Shown here: positions 1 through 6,714 of the stretch, one piece after another
How positions within the stretch are numbered: position 1 is the stretch's first letter
Layout: each line of letters starts with the position of its first letter
Assembly (NCBI GenBank): GCA_002390025.1
Contig: DGRU01000226.1
Location: 1 to 13,882, forward strand
Source of the DNA: Lachnospiraceae bacterium UBA4380
Lineage (GTDB): Bacteria; Bacillota; Clostridia; Lachnospirales; Lachnospiraceae
Direction of reading: 5' to 3'
DNA: 13,882 nt
Notes under the pieces: model-generated
The model's database searches: none
Told to the model about the DNA's origin: nothing
What the model saw: only the letters and a program-made list of their open reading frames with translations
Program-made: the position numbers and the translations under genes

Positions 1-416
1 ACACAGTCCGCATGGGAGGTGTACAGGACCAGGCCCGGCACATCCGTGATGAGTCCGTCTACATCCGTGTAGTCCCTCTCCCGGGTCACTCCTTTTCCCG
101 CATCAGCTTCTGTCACGATGCGGACATTGGAGGTATGTGTCTGATGGGCACATACGATACGGTCCGGCGTCGTGCCGAAAAAGAGGGCCGTGCGCCGGAA
201 ATTTTCTTCGATATTTTCATCGGGATCATACAGGCCGCGCCGGAAATTGAGGCTGGAAAGCCACCCCTCGGAGACACCTCCCGCACGGGTGGTAAAGCAG
301 TGGCGTATGCCCGGCAGATCCTCCCAGGCGGCAAATGTCAGAACCGGAAAGGACATACTGTCCGTGACCGGCACCTTGTTCTCATTGAAAATTATATCCT
401 GTGTTTTAAAAATCAT
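1..416 (-). CDS. pgeF: Peptidoglycan editing factor PgeF / YfiH laccase-domain protein (3' end cut by window edge)
   Basis: An open frame runs from an ATG at 416 to the window edge without a stop, giving 138 codons plus two bases. The protein carries hallmarks of the PgeF/YfiH (DUF152, 'polyphenol oxidase') family: FTTRAGGVSEG and SLNF near residues 41-58, an HQTH motif (His91-His94) and SHADC (Cys138). In this family a His and the ADC Cys form part of a metal site. The remaining C-terminal part, with the last conserved His, would lie to the left of the window. Family members are soluble and have been linked to correcting misincorporated residues in peptidoglycan precursors and to purine nucleoside phosphorylase-type activity. 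The likely ribosome site (AGGAT, then AGAG) falls in and just after the last unit of the 13-bp repeat array. The gene follows the TAXI receptor on the same strand after 154 nt. Family call firm; exact reaction inferred from family. Confidence 0.88.
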   Translation of the reverse strand, partial: MIFKTQDIIFNENKVPVTDSMSFPVLTFAAWEDLPGIRHCFTTRAGGVSEGWLSSLNFRRGLYDPDENIEENFRRTALFFGTTPDRIVCAHQTHTSNVRIVTEADAGKGVTRERDYTDVDGLITDVPGLVLYTSHADC

Positions 417-427
417 TTTTCTCTCTA

Positions 428-557
428 TCCTGAAAATCTATCCGAAAAACCCATCCGGAAAATCTGTCCTGAAAACTTATCCGGAAAATTCGTCAAGAAA
501 AACTATCCTGGAAATCTGTCCTGAAAGCCTATCCGGAAAAACTATTCTGAAAATCCT
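428..557. repeat. Ten-copy degenerate 13-bp tandem repeat
   Basis: On the plus strand, units begin at 428, 441, 454, 467, 480, 493, 506, 519, 532 and 545, exactly 13 bp apart, with a consensus near TCCGGAAAATCTA. The first three bases (TCC, once TCA, once TTC) and the following GAAAA are best conserved. Some units contain the palindrome TCCGGA. The array fills nearly the whole gap between the TAXI receptor stop (571) and the pgeF start (416), so it forms the pgeF leader. No unique spacers separate the units, which rules out CRISPR. A 13-bp unit shifts frame at each copy and the array lies outside any supported gene, so it is not a coding repeat. Function unknown: a replication-slippage minisatellite or a multi-site protein-binding region are both possible. 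Confidence 0.9.
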
Positions 558-570
558 GTACGTATAATAA

Positions 571-1569
571 TCACTGATTCGGAACTTCAATCCCTTTTTC
601 CCTGTACCAGGCCTTTGCACCGTCATGCAGAGGGATGGGGAGATCTTTGACTGCCTCCGCGGGATCCGGTTTATAATTGACCGTCACAGAATACTGCAGT
701 TCATCGGCATGATCGAACAGGCTCCCGGTGATCCGCTTTATCAGGTCTTCGCTCAGACTCCCGGATGCCACGAGAACGGCCTTGACGCCAATGGTATGGA
801 CATCCCGGTCCATACCGTTATAGGTACCCGCCGGGATCGTGCAGGGGACATACCAGGGCTGCATGGCAGTGACCTTGTCGACCTCTTTATCGCTCAGACT
901 CACAAGATTGAGCGGTACCTTTTTGGCCGTCGTCGCGATCGCAGTCATGGGAACGCCCATGGTACAGAAAAAGGCATCGATTTTTCCCTCGGCCAGTGCC
1001 TGCACGGAAGCTCCGTAGTTGAGATTGCGCATTGTATACATGCTGTCCCCTAAGCCGGATGCTCTCAGGATCATCAAAGCATCCGACTCTGTCCCGGACT
1101 CAGCCTCACCTACGCTGATCAGTTTTCCACGGAGGTCACTGACTGTTTCGATGCCGGAATCACGCCGCACAACAATCTGCACTGCCTCAATATACATCCC
1201 TGCGATTGCCTTTACACCCGGGGTGTTATCGGAAGCGGGACCTTTTGAAACAGTGCTCTGGGCAAGAAGATCCGACTGCACGATTGCCAGATCCAGCCCG
1301 GCTTCCTGACTTGTGAGCATGCGCAGGTTTGCGCCCGATCCGGTCGTGACTCTGGCCTGCACATCTGTATCCTTTATATCCTGCATCAGAACCTGCGCAT
1401 AGGCTCTTCCGAAGCTGTAGTAATTTCCTCCGACGCCCGCGGTCCCGATGCTGATCTTCGTTGTGCGCTGTCCGCATCCCTGCAAAGAGAAGGCGGCCGC
1501 AAAGAGCATGGTCAGGACGAATATGAAAACACTCTTTTTATGAATATGCCTGGCACTGTTTTTTCTCAT
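571..1569 (-). CDS. TAXI-family TRAP transporter solute receptor, lipoprotein
   Basis: This is an extracytoplasmic solute-binding receptor of the TAXI class, which delivers small organic acids or amino acids to a TRAP permease. From the ATG at 1569 the protein has a basic n-region (MRKN...HKK), a hydrophobic segment and the lipobox SLQGC, so the mature form should be a membrane-anchored lipoprotein. Just after the Cys comes ISIGTAGVGGNYY, the typical TAXI opening motif. Further on are a GSGANLRML stretch and VGEAESGTE, both matching the ligand cleft of the family. Length (332 aa) is normal. An in-frame ATG at 1608 adds 13 residues but has GAGGG only one base before it; the 1569 start has GGGGGA about nine bases upstream and gives a normal signal peptide. 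No fused 4TM-12TM TRAP permease lies in the window. Ligand unknown. Confidence 0.9.
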   Translation of the reverse strand: MRKNSARHIHKKSVFIFVLTMLFAAAFSLQGCGQRTTKISIGTAGVGGNYYSFGRAYAQVLMQDIKDTDVQARVTTGSGANLRMLTSQEAGLDLAIVQSDLLAQSTVSKGPASDNTPGVKAIAGMYIEAVQIVVRRDSGIETVSDLRGKLISVGEAESGTESDALMILRASGLGDSMYTMRNLNYGASVQALAEGKIDAFFCTMGVPMTAIATTAKKVPLNLVSLSDKEVDKVTAMQPWYVPCTIPAGTYNGMDRDVHTIGVKAVLVASGSLSEDLIKRITGSLFDHADELQYSVTVNYKPDPAEAVKDLPIPLHDGAKAWYREKGIEVPNQ

Positions 1570-1686
1570 CTGTTCATTTCCCCCGGGTGCTTTCCTTCTT
1601 CCAAACATGCCCTCTTCTAAACATGCGAACCTTATTCGCCTTTGGATATTGCGGATAATAATCCTCGCACGAATGATTCCCTCACT

Positions 1687-1715
1687 ATTGTAACAAATTT
1701 TCCGATCCTTTTCAC
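1687..1715 (-). promoter_or_regulatory. Possible sigma-A promoter for the TAXI receptor
   Basis: Read on the minus strand, a -10-like TACAAT (1687-1692) lies 17 nt downstream of GTGAAA (1710-1715), a 4/6 match to TTGACA. The expected start of transcription is near 1680, leaving a leader of about 110 nt before the ATG at 1569. The -10 is good and the -35 weak, so this is tentative. Confidence 0.45.
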
Positions 1716-1818
1716 CCTCTCCGACATGCCGCTCTCCGGAGCGGAATTGTGAAGTGAGGAGTAAAAAAGTCTATTCCCTGGCGTCCCTCTTTACAACATT
1801 CTTAATCACAAATATATA

Positions 1819-1847
1819 TCGACATATCGGATTATATGATGTATAAT
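1819..1847 (+). promoter_or_regulatory. Near-consensus sigma-A promoter for the plus-strand lipoprotein
   Basis: TCGACA (1819-1824, 5/6 to TTGACA) and a perfect TATAAT (1842-1847) are separated by exactly 17 nt in AT-rich DNA. Transcription should start near 1853-1855, giving a leader of about 65 nt before the ATG at 1919. This is the clearest promoter in the window. Confidence 0.8.
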
Positions 1848-1906
1848 AAATTCACTTTATCTAATTTACAATAAGTGTTTCAATCAATGCGGTGTATATA
1901 TTCACC

Positions 1907-1914
1907 GGGGAGGG
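1907..1914 (+). promoter_or_regulatory. Ribosome-binding site that fixes the lipoprotein start
   Basis: GGGGAGGG contains a full GGAGG core that ends 5 nt before the ATG at 1919. The same frame is open back to a GTG at 1892, but that codon has no ribosome site, so 1919 is preferred. Confidence 0.8.
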
Positions 1915-1918
1915 CAAA

Positions 1919-2521
1919 ATGTACGGACAGACAAAGATACACGGAAAGACAAAAAAGTACGGAAATGCAAAAAAGAACGAAGGGGTAAAAAACCGATTTC
2001 TCAAAGAAAGAAGGCTCACAGGAAAAAAGCTCGCGGCGGTCATCCTGGCATTGATTACGGTCATCTCATTGGCAGGCTGCGGAAAAGGGAGCCGGGGAAA
2101 GGATCTGCAGGACTCCGCTTCCACGCAGTCCGCCGAAAACGGAAACAGCAGCTCTTTCAGACAGGAAAGTCCCGGTCCCTTGTCCGGCGATCAGATTTCC
2201 GAAAATCCGAACCGGGAAGACAGCGACAATGAATATCTGCGCCCTGAGCCGGGGTGCTCTTTCTGGACGCTGACATTTGAGATCGAGAATCTCGGGGAAG
2301 AGGACAGCCAGATCAGTGTCAGTGACTTCTGCTGTTACGCCGACGGCCAAAGCTGCAGCCGGCGTCTCTTCCGAGACGATTATCTCTCCACCGATATTGC
2401 CGGCGGAAGAAAGGCAAAGGGAACTGTCACCTTTGAAGTCCCCGATGAAGCGCAGGTGGTGGAGGCAGAATATAAAACCGGGCGTCGCGCGGACGCCCGG
2501 GTCGTATTCACTATGAGATGA
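1919..2521 (+). CDS. Small lipoprotein with a DUF4352-like C-terminal domain
   Basis: The 200-aa product starts with a strongly basic stretch of about 36 residues, followed by a hydrophobic segment (about 37-51) and the lipobox LAGC (Cys54). It is therefore probably exported and lipid-anchored. Residues 55-110 are a Ser/Asn/Asp-rich linker. Residues 114-200 (FWTLTFEIENLGEE..., DG..., KGTVTFEVP near 168-175) resemble the beta-sandwich of DUF4352/telokin-like lipoproteins common in Bacillota. That match is by eye and the molecular role is unknown. The basic N-terminus is built from four 18-bp repeat units. It is the only supported plus-strand gene; it converges with hydF, with 17 nt between the two stop codons, and its 3' end contains the hydF terminator. 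It is probably transcribed alone from its own promoter. Confidence 0.82.
   Translation: MYGQTKIHGKTKKYGNAKKNEGVKNRFLKERRLTGKKLAAVILALITVISLAGCGKGSRGKDLQDSASTQSAENGNSSSFRQESPGPLSGDQISENPNREDSDNEYLRPEPGCSFWTLTFEIENLGEEDSQISVSDFCCYADGQSCSRRLFRDDYLSTDIAGGRKAKGTVTFEVPDEAQVVEAEYKTGRRADARVVFTMR
1922..1993 (+). repeat. Four 18-bp units coding the cationic N-terminus of the lipoprotein
   Basis: Units at 1922-1939, 1940-1957, 1958-1975 and (degenerate) 1976-1993 encode YGQTKI, HGKTKK, YGNAKK and NEGVKN. The consensus is (Y/H)G-x-(T/A)-K-(K/I). The array lengthens the positively charged n-region of the signal peptide well beyond the usual few residues. Confidence 0.8.
2469..2500 (-). terminator. Rho-independent terminator of the hydF operon, inside the convergent gene
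   Basis: CCGGGCGTC (2478-2486) and GACGCCCGG (2492-2500) form a perfect 9-bp GC-rich stem around a 5-nt loop. On the minus strand the stem is followed at once by TTTTATATT (2477-2469), a serviceable T-tract. It begins 38 nt after the hydF stop. On the plus strand no T-run follows, so it should act only on the leftward transcript although it lies within the lipoprotein CDS. Confidence 0.72.
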
Positions 2522-2538
2522 ATGCTCTGCAAGTCACT

Positions 2539-3864
2539 TTATCTGCTCTTGTCCCCGATTTCGTCCATGCGGCGGACAAGGTCGGGGAACATGGAAATGC
2601 TGCGGCGGAGGATACCGTTCATATAGGCGATAGCTGTCCCGTAATTGGTCACGGGAACTCCCTGGGAAACCGCCCGGCCGATCCGGCTCTGCATCTCGCG
2701 GGCGTTCAGCATACAGCCGCCGCAGTGGATGACGAGAGCAAAGGGGGTGAGATCGTCCGGAAAGCCTGTGCCGGAAGAAGTCTCGATTGTGAGCTTTTTC
2801 CCCGTGCGGGCCTGCAGCCAGCGGGGTATCTTGACGGTCCCGATGTCGTCGCACTGGCGGTGATGGGTGCATCCCTCCGCGATCAGAACCCGGTCTCCGT
2901 CCCTGAGCTGATCAATGTGGGCAGCGCCCAGGGCCGCGGTCTCCAGAAAGCCTTTGTAGCGGGCCATGAGTATGGAGAAGGAAGTGAGCGGGATGCTGTC
3001 CGGCACATCCTTCTGCACAGAAGCAAAGGCCTGGCTGTCTGTGACGACCATGGCAGGCGGCTTGCGCAGACTGTCGATCGTGGCCTGTACATTGTCCTCC
3101 TGCACACAGACAGCAGTGCAGCGTGAATCGAGAATGTCGCGGATCACCTGCTGCTGGGGCAGGATCAGCCTCCCCTTGGGGGCTGCCTTGTCGATGGGAA
3201 TGACCAGGATCACCTGGTCTCCCTTGCGGAGAAGATCCGAAATCAGACGGGGCTCTGCGCCCTGCCCCGCCTTCCATTTGCGGTAGATCTCCGCGATCTT
3301 TTCCTTGAGCGCAAAGATACCTTCTCCCGTCAGGGCGCTGACAGGAACGACCCCTTCGACAGCCGGAAAAGCCTTTACATTTTCAGGATCTTTCTGCTGA
3401 TTTGACTGTGGATTTGTCTGCCTTCCTGTTTCCGGATTCAGTTTCGGATTGATTTCCGGGTTCCCGTCCAGCAGATCTGTCTTATTGGACGCGATCAGGC
3501 AGGGGATCCTGCGCTCCTCAAAGAGCCCCAGGAGTTCCCGGTCGCAGTCGCAGAGTCCCCTGGTCGCATCCAGGACCAGAATAGCCAGATCTGTCTGCGC
3601 CAGGATCTGGCGGGTCTTTTTGACACGCAGTTCTCCCAGCATGCCTTCATCGTCAAAGCCGGGCGTATCTATGATCACGACAGGTCCCAGGGGCAGCAGC
3701 TCCATGGCCTTTTTGACGGGGTCCGTAGTCGTGCCCTCCACCTGGGAGACCACCGCCAGATCCTGCCCTGTGACTGCATTTACGACACTGGATTTTCCGG
3801 CATTTCTGCGGCCGAAAAATCCGATGTGGATCCTTTCTCCTGAAGGGGTATCATTTAAACTCAT
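2539..3864 (-). CDS. hydF: [FeFe]-hydrogenase H-cluster maturation GTPase HydF
   Basis: HydF is the GTPase scaffold that carries the [2Fe] subcluster precursor and delivers it to apo-[FeFe]-hydrogenase. All landmarks are present in 441 aa. The GTPase domain has the P-loop GRRNAGKSS (18-26), the TTTDP switch, DTPG (66-69), NKTD (127-130) and SALTG (176-180). The C-terminal cluster-binding motif CxH-x45-HCxxC consists of Cys332, His334, His380, Cys381 and Cys384. Unusually, a tetrapeptide repeat (residues 135-162) is inserted between NKTD and SALTG; without it the length is typical. The ATG at 3864 has AAAGGAG seven bases upstream. It is the last gene of the leftward cluster, 52 nt after the 413-aa component-1-like gene. 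HydE and HydG, its usual partners, are not in the window. Confidence 0.96.
   Translation of the reverse strand: MSLNDTPSGERIHIGFFGRRNAGKSSVVNAVTGQDLAVVSQVEGTTTDPVKKAMELLPLGPVVIIDTPGFDDEGMLGELRVKKTRQILAQTDLAILVLDATRGLCDCDRELLGLFEERRIPCLIASNKTDLLDGNPEINPKLNPETGRQTNPQSNQQKDPENVKAFPAVEGVVPVSALTGEGIFALKEKIAEIYRKWKAGQGAEPRLISDLLRKGDQVILVIPIDKAAPKGRLILPQQQVIRDILDSRCTAVCVQEDNVQATIDSLRKPPAMVVTDSQAFASVQKDVPDSIPLTSFSILMARYKGFLETAALGAAHIDQLRDGDRVLIAEGCTHHRQCDDIGTVKIPRWLQARTGKKLTIETSSGTGFPDDLTPFALVIHCGGCMLNAREMQSRIGRAVSQGVPVTNYGTAIAYMNGILRRSISMFPDLVRRMDEIGDKSR
3379..3462 (-). repeat. Seven 12-bp units coding an NPEx repeat within HydF
   Basis: Residues 135-162 of HydF read as seven tetrapeptides: NPEI, NPKL, NPET, GRQT, NPQS, NQQK and DPEN, encoded by 12-bp in-frame units (AAT CCG GAA xxx). 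The block is Asn/Pro/Gln-rich and probably a flexible surface loop between GTPase motifs G4 and G5. Confidence 0.82.
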
Positions 3865-3916
3865 GCTGTTCTCCTTTTGGCAGACAACTTTTGCTCACGG
3901 CAGCGCTCGGCCATAT

Positions 3917-5158
3917 TCACAGACGCTTGCTGATATTACAGTGAATCAGGTCCGGTATGTCCTTCAAATGGATCCTGCCGGAAAAAGCCAAGTGAGGAAG
4001 GGGAATGAGGCTGCATCCGGGCGGAAGGACATCCCTGTAATAAGGATCCGCGATGACTTTCACGCTGCCTGCTTCTTCGGATACTTTCCGGAGAGCCTCT
4101 TCCAGCTCCTCCTCTCCGCTGAGAGGGGCATCCTTTTCTCCCAGGAAAATATCCGCATCCTCGGTGGCGCCGTAAACATGTGTCTCCGCACCGGCCTGCA
4201 GCTGCAGGGAGGCGGCAAGGGATGTCATGATCACGGGTTCCCCGATCAGGCAGACAACAGGTTTTTCCAATCCAAGCTCCGCCAAAGGCATTTTGAGTCC
4301 GAAGGTCCTGTCGCGGAAGGGGAATCTGTTTTCCTCCTTGTTGACAGCCTTGCGGACGGCATCAAAGTAGATGTTTTCCGCGCCGTCGGCCGGAATACCA
4401 ACAACAAAGGGAATGCCGAATTTGTCGTACATATAACGGGCCGCGCGAAATCCGGCAGCTGCGATCACAAGATTTACATCTGCAGCCGCACTCTTTTTAA
4501 TATTCGTCAAAGTATCATCCATCGCCCAGCAGGATACGATCTCCATGCCGTTTTCTTCAATCTTGGCGTGCAGACTTGAGATCGTGGTCCGCGATGCGAA
4601 ATCGAGCGGAGTCATACCGAGAATATTACAGCGCAGTCTGTTTTCTGCTTCCTTTTCTGCCGGGGCTGTCTCCCGGTCTGCAGCGGGATCTGTCTCAGGG
4701 ATCTCTGCAGGTGCCTTGACAAAGCGGTCGACCAGATTCAGAAAGGCCAGGCCTGCCCCGCATGTATAATCGTGCATGCCGTTTGTGGGGATATAAAAGG
4801 TCGGAATCCCGGTCTCTTTCTCCACAAGACGGCTGATCGCGTCAAAGTCCATTCCTGTGACATAAGGGATGGGGGAATTGGCGATTGCGATAAATTTGGG
4901 CCGGTAGATGCCGGCAGATTCCACAATGTCCCGGATCAGGTCATCGTCGCTCCCCATGACCGCCTCCATCTCATTGAGGCCTGATATAAAAATGAGGCTG
5001 TCCTGATCATACCAGCGGATCTCGTCGTGGGTATTATAGGTCGAATTGCATCCTGACGGGTCGTGCATGACGACCATTCCGCCCAGCTCATAGAGGGCGC
5101 TGCAGACGCCGGATACGTCACCGGTATAAACGGGTATTTTCCTGAAAACCTGTCGCAT
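3917..5158 (-). CDS. Nitrogenase component-1-like protein, short NifK-like subunit (413 aa)
   Basis: This protein belongs to the nitrogenase/oxidoreductase component-1 superfamily (NifD/K/E/N, BchN/B), at the short end of the size range. The N-terminal domain opens with VYTGDVSGVCSAL and HDPSGCNST. Cys19 and Cys37 sit where family members hold Fe-S cluster ligands; NTHDEIRWYD follows. Cys133 and Cys177 are further candidates. CNILGMTPLDF (177-187) opens the second Rossmann-like half. An Ala/Glu/Pro-rich linker (about 149-175) separates the halves. The ATG at 5158 is chosen because GGAG lies 6 nt upstream. In-frame ATGs at 5170 (overlapping the previous stop as TAATG) and 5188 lack a good site. 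It is closely coupled to the 506-aa gene and probably forms a complex with it or with the right-edge paralogue. Substrate unknown; family call firm. Confidence 0.88.
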   Translation of the reverse strand: MRQVFRKIPVYTGDVSGVCSALYELGGMVVMHDPSGCNSTYNTHDEIRWYDQDSLIFISGLNEMEAVMGSDDDLIRDIVESAGIYRPKFIAIANSPIPYVTGMDFDAISRLVEKETGIPTFYIPTNGMHDYTCGAGLAFLNLVDRFVKAPAEIPETDPAADRETAPAEKEAENRLRCNILGMTPLDFASRTTISSLHAKIEENGMEIVSCWAMDDTLTNIKKSAAADVNLVIAAAGFRAARYMYDKFGIPFVVGIPADGAENIYFDAVRKAVNKEENRFPFRDRTFGLKMPLAELGLEKPVVCLIGEPVIMTSLAASLQLQAGAETHVYGATEDADIFLGEKDAPLSGEEELEEALRKVSEEAGSVKVIADPYYRDVLPPGCSLIPLPHLAFSGRIHLKDIPDLIHCNISKRL

Positions 5159-5164
5159 AGTAGT

Positions 5165-5168
5165 CTCC
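5165..5168 (-). promoter_or_regulatory. Ribosome site choosing the 5158 start
   Basis: GGAG lies 6 nt before the ATG at 5158 and directly after the TAA that ends the upstream 506-aa gene. This arrangement is expected for translational coupling between two subunits. Confidence 0.6.
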
Positions 5169-5169
5169 A

Positions 5170-6690
5170 TTACAGAACGCAGGCACATCCCTGTCCCTTG
5201 CGCGGGACAATGGACCTGGTGTCTTTCTCATGCAGGTAGGCGTCCTCCATCAGGGCTGCAAGCTTGACCAGCCCGGAATTGCCCCAGATTCCGCCGTAAT
5301 CGACCAGGTTGACAAAATGATCTGTGCCGCCGAACCATGCCGCCTTGGGGCCCAGGGCAAGCATTCGGCCTGTCTTGTCGGGATTGTGGAGAACACGCAT
5401 TTTGGGGTGGATCGTTGCATTGAGCAGCAGTTCGGGACAGTTATGGCAAAGCCATTGAAAGTCCTTCTCCTCTTCGGGGAGGATGGCATCCAGATAGATT
5501 CGGGTTACATGAAAACCGCTCTCCAGCAGACGTCTGGCAAGGTTCAGGACACGGGGATTGAGGATATAATCGATGGTAATCTCTGTATCCCCGATCAGTG
5601 CGCGGGCATGGGCCAGGGCAGCCCCCGCTTCAGCTGCCGAAACAGGGCCGCTGACGGGGGCTTCCTCCGGAGTCCGCTTCGCGGCATTCATACTTTCATT
5701 TTCTCCATCAGGAGAGGGACTGCCGGGCCTGTCTGCCTGCTCTCTGATCTCCCTCAGCAGCCGGCTCAGCTCTGCAGTCTGGTCCCTGATCTCCCTGTCT
5801 GTGCAGACGGGAGGCAGGTAGAGAAAGGGCCTGCCCAGCCTTTTGGCAAGCTGAGATACACCGTGGATTCCAAGCGGGCTGCGGGTGATGAAGAGTCCGG
5901 CGGCGCCGATCTGCAGATAGTCCTCATAGGTCCTGCAGTAAGTCATGAAACTGTATTCGTCTCCTGCACCGCCCTCTTTGTCTGCTCTCTGCAGAGAAGA
6001 AATGCCGATGCGTTCGCCGTGCTGCTTCCAGTCGTGCAGCTGCAGGATCCTGCCGCCTGCCTCTCTGACGATCTGCGCAATGTCACTGTCCGGGTCCAGA
6101 GCCTGATTGTCACCCAGGACACAGACGAGTCCGGAATCCATGGGAAGGGGACGGACCGGGCGGAACATGGACTCCTTGAGTTTCTGCTCGGGGGTCAGTC
6201 CGGTCTTCTGCATGACGGGATCCATCCAGCAGCGCATGAAATCGATGTCGGGGAAGCGTTCCTCCAGAGTGGAGAAAACATATGCGGCGTCCGTGCCGAC
6301 AAAGTGATGCAGGCATACCAGAAAGACCGCCACTGCGCGGGGACGGTAGGGAAGACGCCGGATGGCATCCGACACTCCCTCGATCGTGATTGTTTCCAGA
6401 TTGCCGTCGTAGAGGTCGTTCTCCTCGATCAGGACACTGGAAAAGCGATCCCCGGCTCCCATTTCCGCAGCTGTCAGGACGACACCCCGCATGCAGTTGT
6501 CCGCACACACATAGATCTGGTGACATTCGGGGACCAGCAGACCGATATGGACAATGTTCCATGTACCGTGCACCGGGGCGTTGAACTCCAGACGATGGGA
6601 GAAGGGCACAGGGAAATCCGCGTCCGCGATCCTCACGGCAGCGTCCCTGTCATCCACACTTAAATCCCGGTATTGTACTCTCTTCAGCAT
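5170..6690 (-). CDS. Nitrogenase component-1-like protein, larger subunit (506 aa)
   Basis: A second component-1 superfamily member, distinct from the 413-aa protein. Near the N-terminus, HGTWNIVHIGLLVPECHQIYVCADNC (41-66) supplies Cys56, Cys62 and Cys66, with Cys126 in VFLVCLHHF; these are candidate Fe-S ligands. LFITRSPLGIHG (267-276) and WFGGTDHFVNLVDYGGIWG (452-470) look like conserved active-site or interface segments. A Pro/Ser/Glu-rich linker occupies about 320-352. The protein ends in GQGCACVL, a Cys-x-Cys tail (502, 504) that is unusual for this family. The ATG at 6690 is preceded by GAGGA about 7 nt upstream. The gene begins 24 nt after the NifH-like gene, which suggests the ATPase donates electrons to it. 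No hallmark identifies it as NifD, BchN, CfbD or a methylthio-alkane reductase, so its substrate is open. Confidence 0.85.
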   Translation of the reverse strand: MLKRVQYRDLSVDDRDAAVRIADADFPVPFSHRLEFNAPVHGTWNIVHIGLLVPECHQIYVCADNCMRGVVLTAAEMGAGDRFSSVLIEENDLYDGNLETITIEGVSDAIRRLPYRPRAVAVFLVCLHHFVGTDAAYVFSTLEERFPDIDFMRCWMDPVMQKTGLTPEQKLKESMFRPVRPLPMDSGLVCVLGDNQALDPDSDIAQIVREAGGRILQLHDWKQHGERIGISSLQRADKEGGAGDEYSFMTYCRTYEDYLQIGAAGLFITRSPLGIHGVSQLAKRLGRPFLYLPPVCTDREIRDQTAELSRLLREIREQADRPGSPSPDGENESMNAAKRTPEEAPVSGPVSAAEAGAALAHARALIGDTEITIDYILNPRVLNLARRLLESGFHVTRIYLDAILPEEEKDFQWLCHNCPELLLNATIHPKMRVLHNPDKTGRMLALGPKAAWFGGTDHFVNLVDYGGIWGNSGLVKLAALMEDAYLHEKDTRSIVPRKGQGCACVL

Positions 6691-6714
6691 ATTTTTTCCT
6701 CGCAGGTCCTCTGC

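Larger units (their letters stand above)
1609..1918. other. Divergent intergenic region, 310 nt, with two small hairpins
   Basis: No gene is supported here. Apart from the two promoter candidates listed separately, I see small inverted repeats. On the TAXI side there is a 5-bp stem GCGAA/TTCGC with a 5-nt loop (1625-1639), and a TGC(GA)GGAT/ATCCGCA arm pair (1650-1669). A third, CCGCTC/GAGCGG with a 4-nt loop, lies around 1730-1745. The first two would sit in the untranslated leader of the TAXI receptor mRNA. Just inside the TAXI reading frame there is also a roughly 16-bp near-duplication (ATGTTTRGAAGA, about 1593-1624). Nothing resembles a known riboswitch. Confidence 0.5.

Noticed and set aside
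12..524. 170-codon open frame on the plus strand running into the 13-bp repeats
   Set aside because: The minus-strand pgeF frame is clearly the real gene. The PENLSGK-like repeats at its end only reflect the DNA array.
563..568. TATAAT on the plus strand as a promoter
   Set aside because: No -35-like hexamer lies 16-18 nt upstream and no plus-strand gene follows.
3449..4579. 376-codon open frame on the plus strand
   Set aside because: It spans antisense across hydF and the 413-aa gene, with no ribosome site and no family resemblance.
5230..6663. 477-codon open frame on the plus strand
   Set aside because: It lies wholly antisense to the 506-aa component-1-like gene and its product has no recognisable motif. 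Such frames are common opposite GC-rich genes.
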